DNA of 64,000 nt from Graphiopsis chlorocephala (lineage: Eukaryota > Ascomycota > Dothideomycetes > Cladosporiales > Cladosporiaceae): the NCBI GenBank assembly GCA_022828445.1, contig JAIZZJ010000004.1:1550001-1614000 (forward strand), given 5' to 3'. A model generated the notes under the pieces. It made no database searches. It had not been told where the DNA came from and was given only the letters and a program-made list of their open reading frames with translations. Shown piece by piece: positions 12,472 to 23,400 of the stretch (the stretch's first letter is position 1; every line of letters starts with the position of its first letter). The translations under genes and the position numbers were made by a program.

Positions 12472-13627
12472 TTACTCATCGTCCTCCTCCTCCTCTTCCT
12501 CCTCCTCATCGTCCGCGCTCTCCTCGCCGAGGAAGTTGACCCTGGCATCGGGGCCCTCCTCAACAACCTCGCTCTGGGCCTTGCGGAACGCACGAACCTT
12601 GTCGGCGGGGCCGGGCATGCCCTCGAAGTGATGAGCGATCTGGCCACGGCCAATCAAAGAGGCAACAATGGCGCTGCCAACAATGAAGGTGAGGACGAAA
12701 CGGTAGACACCGTACCACGAAGGAGCGAGACCCTTCTTAGCAGCACGAGAATCGGTGTAGTACATGAAGTTGAAGATCAAGAACTGCGAGATAAGGGCAG
12801 ACTCGATAGGCATGAGGACAGTGGCAGAGGCAGCGGCAGTGGCGAAGACACCAATCTGGTAGCGCTTGTAGCCCTGGTGACCGCCGAAGCCAGCGAACTC
12901 AAGACCCCAGTGGATAGCGCTAGTGAAAGAGATGATCTGCGTAATGTGTCAGTTTTCAATGTGTTCTTAGCAGTCCAATGCTCTCAGCACATACCGCAGC
13001 ACCGTAGGCGACCTGAATGGGCTCAATGATGTGCAGCATGAGCTCGGCGGACTTCTCGTTCAGGAAAAGACCGTTGCCTGTGGTAGCAGCGTGGTTGATT
13101 TCCCAAGCAGCGTACACAGTGCTGAGCGAGGTGGCCATGTAAGGCACAACACCAGCCATACCGATCCAGTAGGCCTCCTTGGGCACGGAGTCCAGGCTGA
13201 AAGTCTCCTTGATGGTTTTCTATCCATATCACGTCAGTATCTTGTACCTTGCCAAAGCCCACGCGCGCTTGATCCGTACCACATCGGCGTAGATGCCAGC
13301 CATCATGTCGGCGTCGTCATGGCTCTCCTTGCTGAGCTCGCTCGCAACGTGACGAACGGAAGACTCAGTGGAGACAGTCTCGGGGGAAGGAGTGAGCTTC
13401 TCCTTTGCCTTCTTAGCCTCCTCCTTCAGGTTGATACTGCCGATAATGCTGTCATTGGAGGACCTGCGCATGAGAGCCAATGGCTTCATGGCGGCAAGAG
13501 CCTGGGGCCTACGAGCAGCTGTGCATAGTTGCGAGACGAACTGCTGGCGGAAAGGCGTTTGGGCGGCCTTGAAGGCTGGGGTGTTGATCGAGCGCAGGGC
13601 GCTCCTGGAGGCACCGGAACGCAGCAT
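12472..13627 (-). CDS. DUF3429/TMEM69-like mitochondrial membrane protein, 345 aa
   Basis: Three exons: 13627-13280, 13219-12995 and 12936-12472. The GT-AG introns are 60 and 58 bases and carry TACTGAC and AACTGAC branch points. The Arg/Ala-rich, acid-poor N-terminus (MLRSGASRSALRSINTPAF) looks like a mitochondrial presequence. A core of several hydrophobic helices follows: AYWIGMAGVVPYMATSLSTV, IHWGLEFAGFGGHQGYKRY, and VYRFVLTFIVGSAIVASLIG. The PKEAYWIGMAGVVPY / HWGLEFAG pair is what I associate with the DUF3429 (TMEM69) family of inner-membrane proteins of unknown function. The protein ends in an acidic run of Glu and Asp after GEESADD. The family call is from motif recall; localisation is inferred. 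Confidence 0.8.
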
Positions 13628-14481
13628 TGTGACCGTGGCTGCGCGTTTTGAGTGGACGGGAGGTAGCGAGGACGGTCAGGGGACCAGGATGCGACAGTGA
13701 GGAGGAGTGGAGAGTGGTATGCGACGGGCTAGCGTGTAAGAGTCGAGATCGCATGAAGCAGTGCTGTGTGAGAAGCTAGCTGCTTGATGCCTGAGGCATG
13801 CGATTATCACTCGAGCTCGAGCTCTTTTGGCTCAAATCAACGATTCGGGCTGCTTCCGCTTCTGGAGGCCTGGAAGCACGACCCGTGTCTTCACACATGC
13901 CCCAACTCCCTAAGCAAACACCTTGAGCTACACGATTTATAGCTGAAATCACGTGAACCGACATGGCTCTTCTTATCGCCTAGCCGTTTCATGCACGTGG
14001 TCATCAGACAAGCAAACACACAAGTGCAAACACACATGTACAAAACGCCCCAAAAAACAAGCAACTCGAGTGCGTGACATCATTGCAGCCACACCAGCGG
14101 GGCAGTCCAGTCCAGTCCAGCTCGTGAGAGGTGTGGTAGTGCCTCACTACTGTCAAGGCCGGCCCAAGTTGCGCGTCGTCTTGCTGCTCCACTGGCTCTC
14201 ACTACGTATTACCACTCACCGTGTTTGGTACGATAGTCATAGACCGTCTCGATACCATCACTTTTCAGGGCAAGCTCCGGACCTTGCTTCCACGTCTCCC
14301 TTCACGCCTTCCTACGGCACGCCTCAGTCGAAGCTGCCTGGCCGAGGACTCACTGCGAGTCAACGACACCACACGATACTATGATCTGAACGACGTGCCT
14401 GAGCACCCTTCACATTCTAATACACCCTCTCTATACCATACCGTACCATCCCTGCCCGGGTAACGGCCACACTCCTACACC
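13628..14481. other. Divergent promoter region between the DUF3429 gene and VPS13
   Basis: The two flanking genes are transcribed away from each other, so this 854-base stretch should contain both promoters. It holds a short (AGTCC)3 tract at about 14106-14120 and pyrimidine-rich sequence just before the VPS13 ATG. I could not assign specific factor sites. Confidence 0.5.
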
Positions 14482-17400
14482 ATGTTGGAAGGCCTGGTAG
14501 CAAACCTGTTGAACAGGTTCCTGGGCATGTATGTCAAGAACTTCGACCCCAAACAACTAAATGTCGGCATATGGTCTGGAGATGTCAAGCTCAAGGATCT
14601 GGAACTCCGCCGCGAGGCTCTCGACCAGCTGCACCTGCCGCTGAACGTCATAGAAGGACACATCGGATCGCTAGTGCTCTCGATTCCATGGTCGAACCTG
14701 CGAGGAAAGCCTGTCCGAATCAATATCGAAGATTTGTTCGTGTTGGCTGCGCCCAAGGAGGACCAAGAGTACGATGCAGAGGAAGAAGAAAAGCGTACGC
14801 ATGCGGTCAAAATGGAGAAGCTGGACTCTGCGGAGCTGTTGAAGGAGAGGAACACCGAGGGCATGTCCAAGGAAGAGCAGCAGAAGAACCAGTCTTTCAC
14901 GGCTGCCTTAACAACCACTATAATCGATAACGTGCAGATTTCGGTCAAGAATGTCCACGTTCGCTACGAGGATGCCCTTTCGGACCCTGGCCACCCATTC
15001 GCCGCCGGCCTTACTCTGCAGGAGTTGAGCGCTGTGTCTACCGACGAGAACTGGCGGCCTACCTGGATTCAAAGCACAAGCGGAACCACCCACAAGCTCG
15101 CGACCCTTGGCTCATTGGCTGTATACTGGGACACAGATGCAAAGCTGCTAGGCTCTGGCACTGGCGAGAAGACTGCCGAAGAGCAGGGTCTCAACCATGC
15201 AGAACTCCTCACTAAATTCCGCGATCTCATCGTGAAGTCCGACGATCCAGCTGTGTCTGAGCACCAGTACATCCTCAAGCCAGTGTCAGGCAGAGCTGGC
15301 GTTGAGATGGACAAGTCAGGAAAAATTGATAGACCAAAGACCAAAGCTCGTCTGCTCTTCAATGAGCTCGGCTTTGTTCTCGACGACGAGCAATATCGCG
15401 ATGCTCTCATGCTTGTTGATCTGTTCCACTACTTCATCCGCCACCAGGAGTATCGCAAGTTCCAGCCAGCGAAGCGACCGAAGGAGGATCCCAAAGCCTG
15501 GTTGCTCTTCGCCGGCAAGGCCGTGCTTGACCGCATCCATGACCGCAACAAGCGTTGGAGTTGGGCATACTTTGCAGAGCGCAGAGACGACCGCAAGCGA
15601 TACATTGAGCTCTTCAAGAAAAAGAAGAAGGAAGAGGCCTTCTCAGCTGAAGAGACCAAAGAAATCGATCAGCTGGAGCGTAAACTCACATACGAGGATC
15701 TCCGCTTTTGGCGATCCCTGGCTCGTAACCAATTGCGTAAAGAGAATGTGGGTGTCAAGAAAGCACCTGAGAAGAAGACCTGGGGCTCTTACATCTGGGG
15801 CTCGTCTCAAAAGGATGAACATGCTCAAGATGACGCACAAATGGACGAGCAGCAGCGCAAGGAGTTGTACGCTGCCATCGACTTCGATGAAAAGCAACAG
15901 CTTACCGAGTCTGTTGACATGCCACGAGAAGCCGTCAAGCTTCAGGTTGATATGAACCTCAAGACTGGTAGCTTCACTCTCAGACGTGATCCTCACGGCA
16001 AGAAGACTGACATGCTACGACTACTCTTCGACGACTTCTCAACAGAGTTCATCCAACGTACTGATTCGACACTGGTGGACTTGAGTCTTGGCGGTATGCG
16101 CCTCTACGACGGCAGCACGGAAGGCAACATGTACGAGCAAATGCTACGAGTCAGAGATGCACCTCCAGTGCCAGACGACCAGCGCATCAAAGAACTCGGC
16201 GACGACGAGAGACCAAAAGACGAAGATGAGGATGAAGAGGAAGATGACCCTTTCTTCAGCTTGCAGCTCGAGCAAAACCCTCTTGATAACCACGCGGACA
16301 CTGTTGTTGTGGTCAAGTTGAAGGCCATGGACATCATTTACAATCCCAACTTCGTCGTACAGGTGACCAAGTTCTTCAAGCCGCCGGAGAAGCACATGGA
16401 CTCCATTGGTGCTTTGATGGAGAGTGCTGGGTCTACTGTCGAGGGATTGCGCCAACAGACGCGTGCCGGTTTGGAATTCGCATTGACCGAGCACAAGACT
16501 GTCGATGTACAACTAGATCTACAAGCACCTCTCATCATCGTGCCGGACTCGGTCACTACCAAGAGCTCAATTTGTTTGATTGTGGACGCTGGTCATGTCA
16601 GCGTGAAGAGCAACTTGATCGACAAGGCCACTTTGGCCGACATTCAAAGCAAGCAGCAAAAGCAGTATAATGACCAGGACCTGAAGCAACTCAAGGACCT
16701 CATGTACGACAAATTCCTCCTGCGTCTCGAGAACACTCAAGTCCTCATTGGCTCGACTATTGAGGAGACCCGCAAGACACTAGAATCCAAGGACTCCTCG
16801 CGCAATTTCCACATCGTGGAGCGCATCAACATGGACTTTGAGATTGCAGCTTGCATCGTCCCGAAGGCATCCGACCTGACCAAATTCAGCATTGATGGCC
16901 ACCTACCTGTTTTACATGCCATGTTCTCCGATGCCAAGTATAAAGCATTGATGAAGCTTTTGGACTTTGCGATTCCCAAGTTTGATGAAACTCCAGCAAA
17001 CCAGAAGCCTCGCCCTAGTTCTTCCGGCCAGCAGTCACGACCTCGCTCCAAGAGCATCATGGACAAGCCCGGCCGGTCAAGAGCGAAGTCTATCTCATCA
17101 ACAGATGAGGATCTTGTTCAGCATGACGAGGAACATGGCAAAGCAGCTCGCAAGAAGGAGCAAGAACAGTACCAGTCCAAGGGAGACAAGAAGCAACCTG
17201 AAGTCAACCCGAACCAGCGTAACTTCGAGTTCAAGTTCACCGTCGACAAGCTGCAGGGTTCCTTGTACAGGGCCGATCCCGATGGCAAGCAACCTGACAG
17301 ACTACTTGTCGATCTTATTGCTGAGACGTTCGGTCTTGAATTTTACCAAAGACCCTTCGACATGGCTGCCGACGTCAAGCTGCGTACCTTGGTTGTGGAG

Positions 17401-20400
17401 GATCACGTCGAAGAATCTCCTGCGCCTGAGTTCAAGAACTTGATCTCAAGCGAAGACGTCTTCACACACAGCAAGGAGGATCTCTTGACTCTCTCGTTCC
17501 AGAAAGTGAACAAAGACCATCCGGAATTCGAGAGCAAGTACGAGGGTATTGCGACGAATTTGGATGTCGCTGTCTCCACTCTCAGCCTCTTGGTCACCCG
17601 CAAGACCTTGCTGACACTGCTCGACTTCGCTATGACAACCTTCACTTCGCCAGGCGATGGTGTACAGCAGAACAAGCCGAAGGAGATCGAAGGAGCGTCG
17701 AAAGACGACGAGGTTGCCAAGCCCGTTGAGCAAGACAAGATTCGCATCAAGGCCAACCTCAAGCGTGTTGCTGTAATTCTTAACAACGACGGCATCCGAC
17801 TCGCAACACTGAGCTTAAGTTCTGCTGAGGTCGGCGTGTTCCTGATGGGCAAGACTTTGAATGTAAGCGCTAGGTTGGGTAATCTCAGTCTGGTCGACGA
17901 CATCAACCAGGGAGTCGACGAACAGTCATCTCTCAGACAGCTCGTATCAATCCAGGGAGATGAGTTGGCCGATTTCCGCTACGAAACCTTCGATACGGAA
18001 TCCAAATCTTACCCCGGCCACGATTCGTCCATCTACCTCCGCGCTGGCTCACTCAAGGTCAACTTTGTTACAGAGCCCTTCCGCAAAATCATGGAGTTCG
18101 GTGTCAAGTTTGGCAAGATGCAGGCAATCTTCAATGCAGCACGCGAAGCCGCCGCCAACCAGGCGACAAAGGTGCAGGAGTCTACCGGCAAGATGCACTT
18201 CGACATTGTTGTGAAGACGCCTATCGTTGCCTTCCCACGCATGATCATTACCGATAGCCCTGAGCGCGACTTGGTGACTGCTTACTTGGGTGAGATCTAC
18301 GCGAGCAACAAGTTTGTTCCCTTGGACGACTCAAAGGATGCCGATATCGCGAACAAGCTTTCTGCCGGTGTTCGCAACATCCGTCTTACTTCCAAATTCC
18401 ACTACCCCGACAACAAGTCAGAAGAGCTCGAGCTCATCGACAAGGTAGACATTGACTTCAACATCACACAAGCCGATCACAAGGCAGGTAGAGAGCGCCC
18501 AGACACTGAGATTGAAGGCGCAATGAGTAACATCAACTTGCGTGTCTCTGAGGCTCAGTTGAAATTCGTGATGGAATTGACTCGCTCGATCCCTTCCGCA
18601 TTCGCTCTCGAGGACGACACCGACCTGGAAGAGGAAGCAGCGAATGAATTGCCTGAATCTCTTGTTTCCTCTGAACATTCTACCGAGGTATCAACCCGGG
18701 CATCTTCAGTGTCCGGTAGCGAGGTGGCAAAGCCATCGCACCTTGGACCAGAGCTTGGAGCCGACACAGAGACTTGGACGAAAATGGACCTCATCTTCAA
18801 GGTCGGCGCAATTGGCCTTGAGCTGATTTCTGGTCCAGTCGACAAGCCTATCGGCGATCTCGAGGCAGCCAGTTTGTCTAAGTTCACACTCAACGAGACT
18901 AGTGTCAAGCTGCGCATGATTAGTGATGGCGCACTCGAAAGCGAGCTGCTCGTGCAGTCTTTTACGATCACCGACACCCGAACAACAGAGAAGATCAAGT
19001 ACCGAAAGATCATGTCCCTGATTAACACTGATGTCAAGCAACAATTCATGGCTAGCGTGTCGATCTCTGGTGGAGAAGACAAGAACCTCATTGCACTTCT
19101 CACTATTGACAGTCCTCGCGTGATCCTGGCTCTTGACTACTTGTTCGCTGTCATGAACTTTGTCAACGCGGGTCTTGCCCAAGACGAGCCACTCTTAGTC
19201 GAGGAGGAGAAGGAAGACTCTGCAGAAGAAGAAGACGATGACGATGTCAGCCTGGCGACTCAAGGTCTGTCGAAGCGGAGTGGGTCTGGCCAGGCAGAGG
19301 AGACGGAGAAGCCGGCTCAAGGTGGCATGTCCATCTCATACCGTGTTAACGTTGTCGACGCCCAGGTTGTGCTCATCGCCAATCCGGCCATCAGCAACTC
19401 CGAAGCAATCGTCCTGGGAACGAAGCAGGTGCTTGTGTCGCAGCAGCACGCCATGACCCTGCAGGTAGAGAAGATCGGCATGTTCCTTTGCCGCATGGAC
19501 CAATTTGAGACAACACAACTTCGCATCCTCGACGACTTCAGCATTCAGACATCGCTTGACATGCAGTCGAAGGGTAAGGGATCTTCTCTTGTGAGCATCA
19601 ATGTCGACATCGGCCCATTGGTCCTACGCCTATCTCTGCGCGACATCTTACTTGCCATGCAGATTGTGAACAGGGCCTCTGCGATGTCTTCTAGCCAAGA
19701 CTCCAAGCTGCAAGAAGAAGGACCAAAGAAGCTCGCACAAGTCAAGGCTCCTTCTACTAGACCCAAGGATGGCAAATCTGTGAAGAAGACAGTCGCTTCT
19801 ACTCAGAAGGTTCAGGCCAAGACCATCAAGACTACCAAGACCCAGGTCAAGCGCGAGGAACGCAAGCCGGAAGGTTCCGCAGTCATCAAACGTGAGGAGA
19901 TGAAGCTCTCGATGGATGGAATCCGCGTTGTACTAATCGGCGATCTTCACGAACTGCCCATGCTTGATTGGAGCGTGAAGAAGTTCGATGTCGAGGTGCG
20001 CGACTGGACAGCAAATATGACTGCCGACACCAGCATTGACATGTTCATCAATGTGTACAACTTCTCGAAGTCTGCTTGGGAGCCTTTGATCGAGCCGTGG
20101 CAACTGGGCTTCCACATGGCGAAGGAGGTCAATCCGGACAAGCTTGCAGTCGAACTTTATTCACGCAAGAGTCTAGAATTGACCGTCACTGCTGCGACCA
20201 TCGCAATGGCTTCCAAGTCTGCCCAGTTCCTGTCTTCTGAAGAGGACGTTCTGTCCAAGCCTCGAGGCAACGACTCACCGTACCGCATTCGCAACTACAC
20301 TGGCTTCGATCTTAATGTTTGGAGCAGTGGAGAGGCTGACGACGAGGGTCAGGCTGCCAAACTTACCGACGGCGAAGAAAGGCCTTGGCGATTCGAGGAT

Positions 20401-23400
20401 CCTTCTACCACCCGTGAGACCCTGTCTCCCGAAGGACAGTCGGGTCTCATTGGCGTCAAACTCGACGGTAGCGGCTTTGACAGCGTCGACCGCATTCCTG
20501 TCACCCGCGAAGGCGAGACGCTCTACAACCTCAAGCCACGCAAGGATAAGATCCAACATCGCATGCTCGTCGAGGTCAAGCTTGGAACCGACAATGTCAA
20601 GTACATCACTCTTCGCTCGCCTATGCTCGTTGAGAACCATACTCAGATCCCTATCGAGCTTGGCGTCTATAGTCCCGATGAGGGCCACTTGCTCAAGATT
20701 GAGAAGATCGCACCCGGCGAAGCAAGACCTGCGCCTGTTGGTGCAGCGTTTATGCATTCGCTCGTCGTCAGACCTGACCAAGGTTTCGGATACACTTGGT
20801 CTAATGAACGCCTGTTCTGGAAGGACTTGCTCAAGCGTCCAATTAGGACTTTGAAGTGTCAAGGAGAACATGATGAATCCTCACCTCCGTTCTACTTCCA
20901 GATGCAGGCCTCTTTTGACAAGAACAACCCTCTGACTGCTGTGTACCCGTACATGCGCATCCGCATTTCTGCACCGATCGAGGTTCAGAATCTTCTGCCG
21001 TATGATTTCAAGTACCGCATCTACGACAAAAGCACCCAGAAAGACTGGACCAACTTCTTACGCAAGGGTGGCGTCAGCCCCATCCACGTTGTTGAGCTTT
21101 CTCATCTTCTACTCATGAGCGTGGACATGCAAGATACACCATTCAAGGCCAGCGAGTTCGCTATCATCAATTCTGGCAACAAGGAAGACTTCCGACGCGA
21201 GAAGACTCTGACTGTCAAAGATAACAACAACTTGGATTTACGCCTCAAGATCCACTACTACAACATTCCCGACAGTGGTGGAGCTTTCAAGATCACGATT
21301 TACAGCCCGTATGTGATTTTGAACCGCACCGGAATGGAGCTCGATGTCAAGAGCAAGGCGTACTTCGGTTCTGCAAGATCTGCAGCAGGACAAACCCTTG
21401 TCGCTAGTACTGAGACCGATGCCCGCAAGGCTGTTCCGTTCATGTTCTCTTTCCCAACTGATGATCGCAAAAACCGTGCTCTGGTCAAAGTTGGCGATTC
21501 AGCCTGGAGCCAGCCGGTCAGTTTCGATGCCATCGGAGCGGCGGTTGACATTAAGCTTCCTGCAGAGTCCGGCCGTGCTGAGATGCATGCTGGTCTCACT
21601 ATCAGAGAGGGCGAAGGCAAGTACAAGCTTACGAAGGTCGTGACTATCACACCGCGCTTCGTCGTCAAGAACAAGCTTGCGGAGGAAATTCAGATCCGCG
21701 AACCAGGATCTCCCGACTTCGTGACTTTGAAGACTGGAGAGTTGCACCCTCTTCGCTTCTTGAAGCAGAGCACGGGGCAGCAGCTGTGTCTGTGCTATCC
21801 TGGTGTAAACAACTCCTGGTCTTCGCCCTTCAACATTGCCAACACTGGCAGCGTGCACGTGAAGCTCGCCAAGGCTGGCGAAAGGCAACAGCTCATTCGC
21901 ATTGAGATTCTTATGGAAGACGCCACGATTTTCCTGCACCTGAGTAAGGAGACCAAGCACTGGCCGTACTCCATGCGCAACGAGAGCGACCAGGAGTTCC
22001 TCTTCTGGCAGGCCAACCCGAACGTGGACGATGATGAAGAAGATCGTTCATCTGGATGGAAGCCGATTCGTTACAAGCTGCCAGCCCGAAGCATCATGCC
22101 ATATGCTTGGGACTACCCTGCATCGAAGAACAAGAACATCATCCTGAGCGCAAATGGCAAAGAGCGTCATGTCAAGATTGCAGAAATTGGCAATCTCATT
22201 CCATTCAGGATACCACTTGCAGGTGGACAGCGCGGCGACTCAAAACAGAAGGTTATCGACTTGAATGTTGTTGCCGATGGTCCCACGCAGACTCTGGTGT
22301 TCTCAAACTACAAGCAGTCCAAGAGCTTGTACAAGCAGAAGTCTGCAGCCGCCAGCGCTTCCACGGCTACTGGATTCGAAGTCAAGGAGCAAGATGACGA
22401 CGTCACCATGAAGGCTGGCATCCGCTTTGCTGGTGTTGGTATTTCTCTCATCAACTCTCAGCTGCGAGAGTTGGTCTACGTTACTTGGCGTGACATCGAG
22501 CTGAAGTACACCGACTCGCCATTGTACCAGACAGTGGCTTTGACCGTCAAGTGGATCCAGATCGACAATCAGCTTTACGGTGGTATCTTCCCGTTGCTGT
22601 TCTACCCTAGTGTTGTTCCCAAGACCGGAAAGGAGATGGAGGCCCACCCCATCTTCAGATCGACTGTCACCAGGGTCAAGGATGATTCTTACGGCGTGCT
22701 ATACATTAAGTACTTCACGTTCTTGATGCAGCAGATGACGATTGAGATCGACGAAGACTTCATCTTCGCTCTTCTGGACTTTGCCAAGATCGAGGGTGCT
22801 TCCTGGAGCGAGGAGAGCGAGGGCAAGCTGACACCAGACAATCTTGACATTCCCGAGCCACAACAGGAGCAGTCAGGCCAAGACATCTACTTCGAACTGC
22901 TCCATCTGCAACCTATGCAGTTCGATTTGTCGTTCGTGCGTACGGAGCGCATTAACGCCGAGGACACTGGCAGCTCTTCCAGCAACCCGTTCATGTTTGC
23001 CGTCAATGTCTTGACCATGTCTATTGGCAACGTCAACGATGCGCCAATTCGTTACAACGCGCTGATGCTAGAGAACGCCAGAGTGTCGGTTGGTGCACTC
23101 ATAAGCAACATCCAGAGTCACTACGTGCAGGAATCTCTCCGCCAGGTCCACATTGTCATTGGGTCTGCCGATTTCTTGGGCAACCCAGTCGGTCTATTCA
23201 ACAACATCAGCTCTGGTGTCGCAGATATCTTCTACGAGCCATACCAAGGTCTCGTCACAGACCGCCCGCAAGATCTCGGCGTTGGCATCGCGAAGGGAGC
23301 TAGTAGCTTCGTCAAGAAGTCCGTGTTTGGTCTTTCAGACTCCGTGTCTAAGTTCACTGGATCCATCAGCAAGGGCCTCGCTGCTGCCAGTATGGACAAG